Shown here piece by piece: positions 40,007-49,752 of a stretch of DNA of 64,000 bases. The stretch comes from Trebonia kvetii (lineage in GTDB: Bacteria > Actinomycetota > Actinomycetes > Streptosporangiales > Streptosporangiaceae), in contig NZ_RPFW01000009.1 in assembly GCF_007827045.1 (NCBI RefSeq), forward strand, positions 62,001-126,000, written 5' to 3'. Within the stretch, counting starts at the first letter, position 1; the number at the start of each line of letters is the position of its first letter. The translations under genes and the position numbers were made by a program. Below the pieces are notes generated by a model that saw only the letters and a program-made list of their open reading frames with translations, had not been told where the DNA came from and made no database searches.

Positions 40007-41527
40007 ATCGACGCGGTCTACGCCGGGCTCGATCTCGGCACCTCTGGCTGCAAGGGCACGGTCGTGACGGCGGACGGCACGGTGCTCGCGAGGGCTCGCG
40101 CGGGTTACCAGACTCACCGGCCAGAGCCCGGCGCGGCCGAGCAGGATCCGGCGCACTGGCTGAACGCCGTCGGCGAGGTGACCGCCAGCCTCGCCGATCA
40201 AATCGATCCCGAACGGTGGAGGGGAATCGGTCTGTCCGCCATGATCCCGACACTGGTGCTGGCCGACGCGGCGGGCGCCCCGGTCGGCCCGGCGATCACC
40301 TGGGAAGACGGGCGGGCGGAAGAGTTCGGCACGGCGCTGCGCGAGGGCTTCGGCCCGGACGCGCTATACCGGCGGACCGGGCAGTGGGTGGACGGGCGGT
40401 ACCTGGTCCCGATGGCGCGGCGGCTGTTCGCCGTCTCCCCTGAGCTGAAGGCCCGGGCTAGTCACCTGCTCGGCGCCAAGGACTACCTGTTCGGCGCCCT
40501 CACCGGCGAGTACCTGACCGACCCGTCGACGGCCACCGGCTTCGGCTGCTACGACCTGGCCGCGGACAGCTGGCTGGACGGCGTCGCCGACGGGCTGCCC
40601 GCACTGCCCGGCATCGCACCGTCGCAGGCATGGCGACCGCTGCTGGCCGGCGCGGTCCCCGCCGTGGCGGCGGGACTGCCGCCGGGCATCCCGGTCTGCG
40701 TCGGCGGCGCCGATTCCGTGCTCGGCGCGCTCGGCCTCGGCATCACCGAGCCGGGCCAGGTCGCCTACATCGCGGGGACGAGCAACGTCATCCTTGGGCT
40801 GAGCGACACCGCGGCCGCCGATCCGGCGCACCGCTACCTGATCACCCCGATGCCGGTGCTCGGCGGCTGGGGCCTGGAGATGGACCTGCTCGCCACCGGC
40901 AGCGCGCACGGCTGGCTGGCCGGGCTGCTCACCGGCGGGGACCAGGACGCGCTCGCCAGGCTCGCCGCCGGCGTCGACCCGGAGGACGCGCCCAGCTTCC
41001 TGCCCTACCTGCTGCCCGGCGAGCAGGGTGCCCGCTGGGACCCCGACCTCGCCGGGACGCTCACCGGGCTGCACCTCGGCCACGGGCCCGGTCACCTGGC
41101 CCGCGGCCTGCAGACCGGGATCGTGGCGGAGAGCAGGCACTGCCTCACGGTCCTTCAGCAGGCAAGCGGCGTGGCGGGCGGAGTGTTCCTCGCAGGCGGC
41201 GGCGCGACCGCCTCCTCGCTCGCCGTCGACCTGGCCGACGCCACCGGCCGGCCGGTCAGCCCGCCCGACCCGGAGCGCGTCGACTGCTCGGCGATCGGCG
41301 CCGCGATGGTGGCGGCGGCCGGAGTCGACGGCGCGGCGCTGCCCGCGCCCCCGTCCGCCGCCCGCGGTGCCGTCCTGCCCGACCCGGCACACGCCGCTCG
41401 GTGGGACCGGCTCGCCTGCCGCCACGAGGCGACCCTGGCCGCCGCCGCCCCGCTCTACCACCGGGGCGCCCTGCCACCGGACCACCCTGGCGGCAGCCAC
41501 GCGGTGACCAGCCATGACGAGCGATGA
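40007..41527 (+). CDS. FGGY-family carbohydrate kinase without a normal start codon
   Basis: About 506 residues. AVYAGLDLGTSGCKGTVVTA is the N-terminal phosphate loop, EPGAAEQDPAHWLNAVGEV the following strand-helix, IGLSAMIPTLVLADAAGAP, AITWEDGRAEEFG, CVGGADSVLGALGLGI, YIAGTSNVILGL and the C-terminal VFLAGGGATASSLAVDLADA complete the fold. It most resembles xylulokinase-like enzymes. No ATG, GTG or TTG occurs in frame between the GntR stop region and the phosphate loop. The codon at 40007 is ATC, two nt after that stop, with GGAG 6 nt upstream; ATG in that place would give MDAVYAGLDLG. A point change, a read error or rare AUC initiation are the options. Confidence 0.85.
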   Translation: MDAVYAGLDLGTSGCKGTVVTADGTVLARARAGYQTHRPEPGAAEQDPAHWLNAVGEVTASLADQIDPERWRGIGLSAMIPTLVLADAAGAPVGPAITWEDGRAEEFGTALREGFGPDALYRRTGQWVDGRYLVPMARRLFAVSPELKARASHLLGAKDYLFGALTGEYLTDPSTATGFGCYDLAADSWLDGVADGLPALPGIAPSQAWRPLLAGAVPAVAAGLPPGIPVCVGGADSVLGALGLGITEPGQVAYIAGTSNVILGLSDTAAADPAHRYLITPMPVLGGWGLEMDLLATGSAHGWLAGLLTGGDQDALARLAAGVDPEDAPSFLPYLLPGEQGARWDPDLAGTLTGLHLGHGPGHLARGLQTGIVAESRHCLTVLQQASGVAGGVFLAGGGATASSLAVDLADATGRPVSPPDPERVDCSAIGAAMVAAAGVDGAALPAPPSAARGAVLPDPAHAARWDRLACRHEATLAAAAPLYHRGALPPDHPGGSHAVTSHDER

Positions 41528-41540
41528 AAGGGGACATGCG

Positions 41541-42563
41541 ATGTCACCAGGCGCGCTGATGACCGCGGAGATCGCCGAACAGCCGGCGGTGCTCGGCCGG
41601 CTCGCCGGCCGCCACGCCGAGTTCCTTGACCAGATCCGCGCGGCGCTGCCGGAGCCGCTAGCAGGGACGGCGCTGCTCGCCCGCGGCTCATCGGACAACG
41701 TCGCGGTCTACGGCCGCTACCTGATCGAACTGACTTCCCGCCGGCCCGCCGGGCTCGCCGCCCCCAGCCTGCACACCAGGTACGGCGCGGACGCCGACTA
41801 CGGCGGCTACCTGGTCGTGGCGCTCAGCCAGTCGGGCGCCACCCCGGAGATCGTGCAGGCCGCCTCCGCCATGCGCCGCTCCGGTGCCGTCGTCGTCGCC
41901 ATCACCAACGAGCCGGACAGCCCGCTGGCCCGGGCGTGCCAGGTCACCTTGCCCACCGGCGCGGGTCCCGAGCTCGCCGTCCCCGCCACCAAGACCGTCA
42001 CCGCCCAGATGCTGGCGATCGTCGCGGTCGCCGCCGCCTTCGACCCCGGCGTCGTCTCGGCAGCGGACCTGGCCGCGCTCCCCGCTGCGGTCGAGCGGGT
42101 GGTGGCCGACGATGCTCCGGCCCGCGCGCTCGCATCGCGCTGGGAACGGGCAGGGCGGCTGGTGGTCACCGGGCGCGGCATGGCGTACGCCGCTGCGCTT
42201 GAGACCGCGCTCAAGATCAAGGAGTCGGCCCGGGTGCACGCCGAGGGCCTGTCCTCGGCCGACCTGCTGCACGGCCCGATCGCCGCGCTCGACGACGGCC
42301 TCCCGGTGCTGATCGTGGCCGGCGGCGAGCGGTTGGCGGCGGACGAGGCGGAACTCGCGGCGAGGCTCGCGCGGATCGGCGTGCCGGCCGCGACCTGCGG
42401 TCCCGCCCCCGGCGCCGACCTGCCGCTGCCGGAAGCGGGCGAGATTCTGCTGCCCGTCCTTGCCACGGTCCGCGGTCAGCAGCTCGCCCTGGCCGCGGCG
42501 CTGCGCCGCGGCCTCGATCCGGACGCCCCCGCGGGCCTGGCCAAGGTCACCGCCACCCACTGA
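41541..42563 (+). CDS. Double-SIS domain sugar-phosphate isomerase/deaminase or deglycase
   Basis: 340 residues from the ATG at 41541 (AAAGGGGA upstream). It corresponds to the isomerase half of GlmS without the glutaminase half. First SIS domain: TAEIAEQPAVLGRLAGRHAE, LLARGSSDNVAVYGRYLIEL, VVALSQSGATPEIVQAASAM, AVPATKTVTAQMLAI. Second: LVVTGRGMAYAAALETALKI, KESARVHAEGLSSADLLHGP. Known members of this set are glucosamine-6-phosphate deaminase type II, AgaS and the FrlB/Gfr fructosamine-6-phosphate deglycases. Together with a kinase, a peptide-type importer and PLP enzymes, release of an amine from a phosphorylated sugar is a reasonable inference. Confidence 0.88.
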   Translation: MSPGALMTAEIAEQPAVLGRLAGRHAEFLDQIRAALPEPLAGTALLARGSSDNVAVYGRYLIELTSRRPAGLAAPSLHTRYGADADYGGYLVVALSQSGATPEIVQAASAMRRSGAVVVAITNEPDSPLARACQVTLPTGAGPELAVPATKTVTAQMLAIVAVAAAFDPGVVSAADLAALPAAVERVVADDAPARALASRWERAGRLVVTGRGMAYAAALETALKIKESARVHAEGLSSADLLHGPIAALDDGLPVLIVAGGERLAADEAELAARLARIGVPAATCGPAPGADLPLPEAGEILLPVLATVRGQQLALAAALRRGLDPDAPAGLAKVTATH

Positions 42564-42646
42564 GCCGCCACCTGCCGAGCCGCAATCCGCTGACACGCCG
42601 CCTGCGACGACACCAACTCCCGCAGAACCCCCGAGGAGCAAGGCAC

Positions 42647-43912
42647 GTGCTTGATCTTTCGCTGTTCCCGCCCTCCGCCCGGGTGGACGGGGAGGACCTG
42701 CTGATCGGCGGCTGCTCGCTGCGCGCCATCGCGGAGCGCTTCGGCACGCCCGCCTTCGTCGTCGACGAGGGATCGCTGCGCGAGCGCGCCCGCGAGTATC
42801 GCACCGCGATGACCAGCAGGTATCCGCGCGCCGCGGTGTGCTTCGCGGTGAAGTCGTTTCCCTCCGTCTCGATGATCCGGGTGCTGGTGAGCGAGGGTCT
42901 CGGCTGCGACGTGGTCGGCGCGGGCGAACTGCGGATGGCGCTCGCCGCGGGCGCGGATCCGGCAACGGTCGTGATGCACGGCAACGCCAAGTCCAACGCC
43001 GACATCGCGGCGGCGCTCGACGCCGGAATCGGCTACATCGTCGTGGACGGCTTCGACGACATCGACCGCATCGAACGGCTGGCTGGCCCAGGGGCGGCGG
43101 TCCCTGTCCTGCTGCGGGTGAGCCCCGGCATCGACGCGCACACCCACCAGGCGATGGCCACCGGCGGTTCCGCCTCCAAGTTCGGCGTGTCCGTCGACCA
43201 GGCGCCAGCCGCGATCAGCCGGATCCGCGCCGGCGGGGTCGCCGACCTGCGCGGACTGCACGCGCACATCGGCTCGCAGATCACCAGCCTTGCCCAGTTC
43301 GAGGCCGAGGTGGCGGCGCTCGCCGCGCTCGGTGAGCGCTTCGATGTCTACAACCTCGGCGGCGGTCTCGGCGTCCGCTACGAGAAAGCGGATACCACGC
43401 CAACCATCGCCGAGTACGCGCAGGCCCTGGTCGACGCCGTCCGCCGGCACCTGGGCGGCGGCGTTGAGGTCATCGTGGAGCCGGGACGGTCGCTCGTCGC
43501 GCCGATGGCGGTCACCGTCTACCGGGTGGTGACGGTCAAGCGGAACGCGCGCACGCACGTCGCCGTCGACGGGGGGATGGGCGACAACCTGGAGCACTCG
43601 CTGTACGGTCAGTGCTTCTCGCCCGCGGTGATCGGACGGTGGGACGGGCCGGCGCAGCTCGCGGACCTGGTCGGACGGCATTGCGAATCAGGCGACGTGA
43701 TCACGCCCGACGTGCCGCTCGCCGACCCCCGGATCGGCGACCTGATCGCGGTGCCGGTGACCGGCGCCTACTGCTTCACGATGGGCAACAACTACAACGC
43801 CGCGTTGCGTCCGCCGGTGATCTACTGCGCCGACGGCGCGGCGCGGCTCGGCGTCCGCCGGGAGACGCTCGATGATCTGCTGGCGCGGGAGATGCCGGTT
43901 AACGGCGCGTAA
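42647..43912 (+). CDS. Diaminopimelate/ornithine decarboxylase-like PLP enzyme (fold III)
   Basis: 421 residues from the GTG at 42647. The fold-III barrel is clear: FGTPAFVVDEGSLRERAREY, the PLP lysine in AVCFAVKSFPSVSMI, GCDVVGAGELRMALAAG, LRGLHAHIGSQITSLAQF, YNLGGGLGVRYEKAD, VIVEPGRSLVAPMA, and the C-terminal CESGDVI and AYCFTMGNNYNAALRPPVIY. This is the layout of LysA. It lies in a catabolic operon, with no lysine-biosynthesis neighbours, and FAVKSF replaces the common Y-A-x-K-A-N. A decarboxylase for the amino-acid part of the imported substrate is more likely than the anabolic LysA, but the latter is not excluded. Confidence 0.88.
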   Translation: MLDLSLFPPSARVDGEDLLIGGCSLRAIAERFGTPAFVVDEGSLRERAREYRTAMTSRYPRAAVCFAVKSFPSVSMIRVLVSEGLGCDVVGAGELRMALAAGADPATVVMHGNAKSNADIAAALDAGIGYIVVDGFDDIDRIERLAGPGAAVPVLLRVSPGIDAHTHQAMATGGSASKFGVSVDQAPAAISRIRAGGVADLRGLHAHIGSQITSLAQFEAEVAALAALGERFDVYNLGGGLGVRYEKADTTPTIAEYAQALVDAVRRHLGGGVEVIVEPGRSLVAPMAVTVYRVVTVKRNARTHVAVDGGMGDNLEHSLYGQCFSPAVIGRWDGPAQLADLVGRHCESGDVITPDVPLADPRIGDLIAVPVTGAYCFTMGNNYNAALRPPVIYCADGAARLGVRRETLDDLLAREMPVNGA

Positions 43913-43933
43913 CCCGATTTTAATCGGCAGCCA

Positions 43934-43978
43934 TTGACAAATGAGACATTATCTACTGCATACTCTGTATACAAACTA
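43934..43978 (+). promoter_or_regulatory. Promoter and shared operator candidate, copy 2
   Basis: TTGACA at 43934-43939 may be a -35 element, with CATACT (43959-43964) 19 nt downstream as a -10. This overlaps CATACTCTGTATACAAACTA (43959-43978), the counterpart of the element at 37704-37723. About 100 nt separate it from the binding-protein gene. A regulator bound here would block the promoter. Confidence 0.55.
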
Positions 43979-44079
43979 ACTTCGCCTTGGCACTTCCGCC
44001 TCCACAGGCAGAACGTCACCGAAATAGCCGGAACCGTGCAGCGCTCGGTTCCCGACGACCAGCAGAGGAGACCGGAAGG

Positions 44080-45738
44080 ATGCCTGCCCTATCCAGCCGC
44101 CGCGACTTTCTCCGGCGCACCGGACTCGTCGCCCTGGCCGCGCCCCTCGCGGCGACCGCGATCGAGGGGTGCGCCAACGTGGCCGCCACGACGTCCAACA
44201 AGGCCAGCCTGCTCCGGGTTGGCTGGACGATCGAGCCGGACAGCATGAACCCGCTGACCGCCTACAGCACGGAAGCGGACGAGATCCTCGCCCTCGTCTA
44301 CGACAATCTCATGCACTACAGCATCGAGCTGAAGCCGGAGCCAGGCCTGGCGACCTCCTGGACCTACAGCGACGACGGCAAGTCGATCACCTACAAGCTG
44401 CGCTCGGGTGTCAGCTGGCACGACGGCAAGCCGTTCACCGCCGCGGACGCGAAGTTCACCTTCGAGACGATCGCCAAGGAGCAGCTCGGCTCCTACGACC
44501 AGTGGGTATCCCAGCTCACCAGCGCGCAGGCCCCGGACGACCACACCCTGGTGCTGAACTTCTCCGCGCCGCAGGCGTTCAACCCCGGGCTCGCGGTGCC
44601 GATACTGCCGCAGCACATCTGGCAGGGCATGAAGGCGAGCGAGGTGCAGAAGTTCACCAACGCCCACCCGGTCGGCACCGGGCCGTACACCTTCGTCAGC
44701 TGGAACAAGGGCCAGTCGGTCACCATCAAGCGCAACGAGCAGTGGTGGGGCACCAAGCCGGCGGCGGAGAAGATCAGCTGGATCCTGTTCGGCAACGAGG
44801 ACGTGATGGCGCAGAACCTGCGCACCGGCGCGGTGGACATCTGCCCGGAGGTCCCGCCGACGATCTGGGACGGGCTGGCCGGCGCGCAGCACGTCAAGAC
44901 GGTCGAGATGGAGTCGTTCTCCTTCCACCACATCGGCATCAACGTCTCGGACAATCCCAAGTCCGGCGGCAACCCGCTGCTGAAGGACAGGAACGTGCGG
45001 CTGGCCCTCAGCTACGCGGTGGACCGGCAGAAGCTGGTGGACGTCGCGCTCGCCGGGCACGGCATCCCAGGCAGCGTCCTGCTGCCGTCGGGCTTCGGCG
45101 CCTGGCACCTGGACATCCCGGCGGCCGAGCAGCTCAACGCCAACCCGGCCAAGGCCGGGCAGGTCCTCGACGCGGCCGGCTACAAGCTGCGCGGCGGCAG
45201 CAAGGTGCGCACCAACGCGGCGGGCAAGCCGCTCAGCTTCCGGCTGATCGCCATCGAGTCGACCTCGGTCGATGTCGCCGCCGCGCAGATCTTCCGCGAC
45301 GCCTGCGCCGCGGTCGGCATCCAGCTGACGCTCACCACGCTCGACGCCAACTCGCTCGGCAACACCGTCTACAACGCCGACGCGCCGAACTGGGACATCT
45401 TCGTCTGGGGCTGGGACTCCGGCGTCTACGACCCCGACTACATGCTCGGCATCCCGCTGAGCTCGCAGATCGGCGGTAACAACGACGTCTACTACGCCGA
45501 CAAGCACTACGACGCGCTCTACGGCCAGCAGGCCGCGGAGATCGACGCGGCCAAGCGGCTGGCCATGGTGCACCAGACGCAGCAGTACTACTACGACGCC
45601 GCCTCCTACATCGTCATGTGGTACCAGTCCAAGCTGCAGGCGTACCGGACCGACACCTGGACCGGCTGGACCCCGCTGACCGGCGGCATCATCTTGAACT
45701 TCACCAGGGACAACTACCTGAATGCGCGACCGGTCTAG
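44080..45738 (+). CDS. Peptide/nickel-type ABC transporter substrate-binding lipoprotein
   Basis: 552 residues, family 5 solute-binding protein. The ATG at 44080 has GGAAGG close upstream. A Tat motif SRRDFLRRTG (residues 6-15) and a hydrophobic segment lead to a lipobox-like AIEGC with Cys31. The body contains WTIEPDSMNPLTAYSTEAD, YKLRSGVSWHDGKPFTAADA, HPVGTGPYTFVSW, VRLALSYAVDRQKLVDVALA and a C-terminal YNADAPNWDIFVWGWDSG. Such proteins bind oligopeptides, glycosylated peptides, opines or oligosaccharides. First gene of a six-gene operon with two permeases, two ATPases and an M20 peptidase. Confidence 0.95.
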   Translation: MPALSSRRDFLRRTGLVALAAPLAATAIEGCANVAATTSNKASLLRVGWTIEPDSMNPLTAYSTEADEILALVYDNLMHYSIELKPEPGLATSWTYSDDGKSITYKLRSGVSWHDGKPFTAADAKFTFETIAKEQLGSYDQWVSQLTSAQAPDDHTLVLNFSAPQAFNPGLAVPILPQHIWQGMKASEVQKFTNAHPVGTGPYTFVSWNKGQSVTIKRNEQWWGTKPAAEKISWILFGNEDVMAQNLRTGAVDICPEVPPTIWDGLAGAQHVKTVEMESFSFHHIGINVSDNPKSGGNPLLKDRNVRLALSYAVDRQKLVDVALAGHGIPGSVLLPSGFGAWHLDIPAAEQLNANPAKAGQVLDAAGYKLRGGSKVRTNAAGKPLSFRLIAIESTSVDVAAAQIFRDACAAVGIQLTLTTLDANSLGNTVYNADAPNWDIFVWGWDSGVYDPDYMLGIPLSSQIGGNNDVYYADKHYDALYGQQAAEIDAAKRLAMVHQTQQYYYDAASYIVMWYQSKLQAYRTDTWTGWTPLTGGIILNFTRDNYLNARPV

Positions 45739-45751
45739 GAAGCGGCCACCG

Positions 45752-46726
45752 ATGATCCGGCTCCGTTACCTGGCGCGCAAGCTGCTGTCGCTGCTCGTCA
45801 CGCTGTTCGTGATCGTCACGTTCAACTTCCTGCTGTTCCACGTGCTGCCCGGCAACCCGGTGCGCATGCTGACGCGGTCGGGGCACCTGACGCAGGCGAC
45901 GGCGAACGCCATCAGCGAGCTGTACGGCCTCAACCACCCGCTGCCCGTGCAGTACCTCTTCTACCTGAAGGACCTGCTGCACGGGAACCTCGGCATGTCC
46001 TACACCTACCGGGAGCCGGTCACCACGGTGCTCGGCCAGTACCTCGGCAACACGGTGCTGCTGCTCGCCGCCGCCACGGTGCTGACCATTGTGGTCGGGA
46101 CGGTGGCGGGGGTGATCGCGGCGCGGCGGCGGGCCGGCGCCTACGACTCCGCGACCGTGACCGCCTCGGTCATCGGCTGGGCGCTGCCGACCTTCTGGAC
46201 CGGGCTGATTCTCGCGTTCGTGCTCGGCGTCTGGGTGCACGCGTTCCCGATCTTCGGCATGGAGACGCCGAACGCCGTGTACGCGTCGCCGTTCCAGCGA
46301 ATCGAGGACGTCATCGCGCACCTGTTCCTGCCCACCGTGACGCTGGTGGTGGTGAACATCGCGCAGTTCGTCCTGGTGGCGCGGGCGTCGGTGATCGAGG
46401 TGCTCGCCGAGGACTTCATGCTGACCGCGACCGCCAAGGGCCTGCCGCCGGGGCGGGTGCTGTGGCGGCACGCGGTGCGCAACGCGCTGCTTCCCGTGGT
46501 GACCTCCTCCGCGCTGCTCGTCGGCATGGTGGTCGGCGGCGCGATCGAGGTGGAGACGGTGTTCTCCTGGCCCGGGATGGGCCTGCTCGTCTACAACTCG
46601 GTGCTGAACAGGGACTACCCGGTCATCGAGGCGTCCTTCCTGGTGTTCGCGGTGACGGTGCTGCTCGTCAACTTCGTCAGCGACCTGCTCTACCAGGTCC
46701 TCGATCCGAGAGTGCGGGAGGCGTAG
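45752..46726 (+). CDS. Dpp/Opp-type ABC permease (DppB-like)
   Basis: 324 residues from the ATG at 45752. Six hydrophobic helices; LLVTLFVIVTFNFLLFHVLP is the first, and the DppB hallmark LPGNPVRM and YGLNHPLPVQYLFYLKDLL follow. The EAA loop is VEVLAEDFMLTATAKGLPP in slightly changed form (I precedes V), near ALLPVVTSSALLVGMVVGGA. It forms the channel with the next gene. The start lies 13 nt after the binding-protein stop. Confidence 0.95.
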   Translation: MIRLRYLARKLLSLLVTLFVIVTFNFLLFHVLPGNPVRMLTRSGHLTQATANAISELYGLNHPLPVQYLFYLKDLLHGNLGMSYTYREPVTTVLGQYLGNTVLLLAAATVLTIVVGTVAGVIAARRRAGAYDSATVTASVIGWALPTFWTGLILAFVLGVWVHAFPIFGMETPNAVYASPFQRIEDVIAHLFLPTVTLVVVNIAQFVLVARASVIEVLAEDFMLTATAKGLPPGRVLWRHAVRNALLPVVTSSALLVGMVVGGAIEVETVFSWPGMGLLVYNSVLNRDYPVIEASFLVFAVTVLLVNFVSDLLYQVLDPRVREA

Positions 46727-47631
46727 ATGATCGCCGCGGAACTACTCGCCGAGCAGCCGCCGCTCGAGCCAGTGCGGGAACACGAGGCGCGCCGGGTGTG
46801 GCGCTCCCTGACCGCGGACTGGCTCGGCCGGGCCGGGCTCGCGCTGTTCTTGCTCGTCATCATCCTGGCCGTGGCGGGCCCGCTGTTCTTCCCGTTCGCC
46901 TCGAGCACCACCGGGTCGTCGGCGAACGGGGTGCTCCAGGCGCCGTCTGGACAGCACTGGCTCGGCACCGACGAACTCGGCCGTGACCTGTTCCGCGAGT
47001 TCCTGTCCGGCGCGCACATCTCGCTCCTCGTCGGGCTCGCGGCCACCGCGATCTCCATGGTGCTCGGCGCGGGCCTCGGCATCGCCTCCGGCTACTACGG
47101 CGGCTGGATCGACAACCTGCTGATGCGGGTCACCGACTTCTTCCTGGTGCTGCCGCAGCTGCCGCTGGTGATCGCGCTCGCCGCGTTCTTCGGGCAGAAC
47201 ATCTCCATCATCATCCTGGTGATCGGCATGACCGGCTGGCCGACCACCGCCCGCATCGTCAGGTCGCAGACCCTGTCGCTGCGGTCGCGTCAGTTCATCA
47301 CGCGGGTGCGCTCACTTGGCGCGTCGGACCTGCGCATCCTGCGCGTGCACATCCTGCCCAACGTGCTGCCGCTGATCTTCGCCAACACGGTCCTGGTCAT
47401 CGGGGGCGCCGTGCTCGCCGAGGCCACCATCTCGTTCCTCGGCCTCGGCGATCCCGTCCAGGTCTCTTGGGGGACGATGCTGCATTTCGCCTTCGAGTCC
47501 GGCGCCATCGGGCGCGAAGACTGGTGGTACTTCCTGCCGCCAGGCCTCGGCATCGTGCTGGTCGTGCTGGCCTTCACGCTGATCGGCCACTGCGTCGACC
47601 AGGCGCTGAACCCCCGGCTGAGGAGCTCACG

Positions 47632-47635
<4 letters not shown>
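46727..47635 (+). CDS. Dpp/Opp-type ABC permease (DppC-like)
   Basis: 302 residues; the ATG directly follows the stop of the preceding permease. N-terminal cytosolic part, helix ALFLLVIILAVAGPLFFPFA, then HWLGTDELGRDLFREFLSGA, the DppC signature, five further helices, the EAA loop SLGASDLRILRVHILPNVLP, and ATISFLGLGDPVQVSWGTML near the end. It pairs with the DppB-like subunit. Confidence 0.95.
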
Positions 47636-48680
<1,045 letters not shown>

Positions 48681-48684
<4 letters not shown>

Positions 48685-49751
48685 CCGCCGAGCAGGCAAG
48701 CGCGCAGGCCGCGGGCACGGAAACCAGGGAAACCACGGAAACTCACGCCGGCCAGGGCGAAGCGTCACCGGTACTGGCCGTGGACCGGATGGCCGTCAGC
48801 TACCGGACCCGCCGTGGCCCGCGCGGCCAGCGGCTGATCCGGGCAGTCGACGACGTCAGCTTCGACATCGGCACCGGGGAGATCCTGGCCCTGGTCGGCG
48901 AGTCGGGCTGCGGCAAGACCTCGATCGCCAAGGCCATCACCCGCCTGGAGGAGCCGGCCGGCGGCCGGGTGCTGTTCCGCGGTCAGGACGTCGCGCACGC
49001 GCGGGGACGGGCGCTGCGCGCCCTGCGCAAGGACATCCAGATGGTCTTCCAGGACCCGTTCGAGTCGCTCGACCCACGGCTCAACGCCGGCGACACGGTG
49101 GCGGAGCCGCTCATCGTGCACGGCCTGCCCCGGCCGCGGGAGAAGGTGCTCGCCGCGCTCGAGCAGGTCGGCCTGCACCCGGGCGCGACCATGGCGGGCC
49201 GGTACCCGCATCAGATGTCCGGCGGCCAGCGCCAGCGCCTGGTGATCGCGGCCGCCATGGTGCTCGAGCCGGGCCTGGTCATCGCCGACGAGCCGGTGTC
49301 AATGCTGGACGTGTCGATGCGGGCCGGCATCCTGCGGCTCATGCTCGACCTGCGCGACAGCCGCGGCGTGTCGTTCCTCTTCGTCACCCACGACCTGTCG
49401 CTCGCCTGGGTGGTGGCCGACCGGATCGCCGTGGTCTACCTGGGCAGGATCGTCGAGATCGGCGACGCGACCGAGGTCATCAAGAACCCGCGCCACCCGT
49501 ACACGCAGGCGCTCGTGTCTGTCATCCCAGTGCCGGAGACGGTGCCGGAGAGGGCGGGGCGGCGCGAGCGCGTGCTGCTCACCGGCGAGGCGCCATCGGC
49601 GGCCCGGATACCGTCCGGCTGCCGCTTCCATCCGCGCTGCCCGCTGTACCGGGCGCTCGGCGAACCAGAGCAATGCCGCGCCGCGGACCCGGTGCCGCTG
49701 CCCGTCACCAGAACGCACCAGGCGGCCTGCCACTTCACGAAGGAGCCCTAG
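48681..49751 (+). CDS. Dpp/Opp-type ABC ATPase (DppF-like)
   Basis: 356 residues; the ATG at 48681 overlaps the stop of the DppD-like gene. A ~30-residue Thr/Glu-rich lead-in precedes VDRMAVSYRTRRGPRGQRLI. Walker A GESGCGKTS, Q-loop MVFQDPFESLDPRLNAGD, signature MSGGQRQR, Walker B LVIADEPVSMLD, switch VTHDLSLAWVVADRI. The family end HPYTQALVSVIPVPE and SGCRFHPRCPLYRALGEPEQ is complete. It works as a heterodimer with the preceding ATPase. Confidence 0.95.
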
Positions 49752-49752
49752 C

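Noticed and set aside
44089..45573. Minus-strand frame of about 490 codons
   Set aside because: Antisense of the peptide-binding protein; no recognisable domain.
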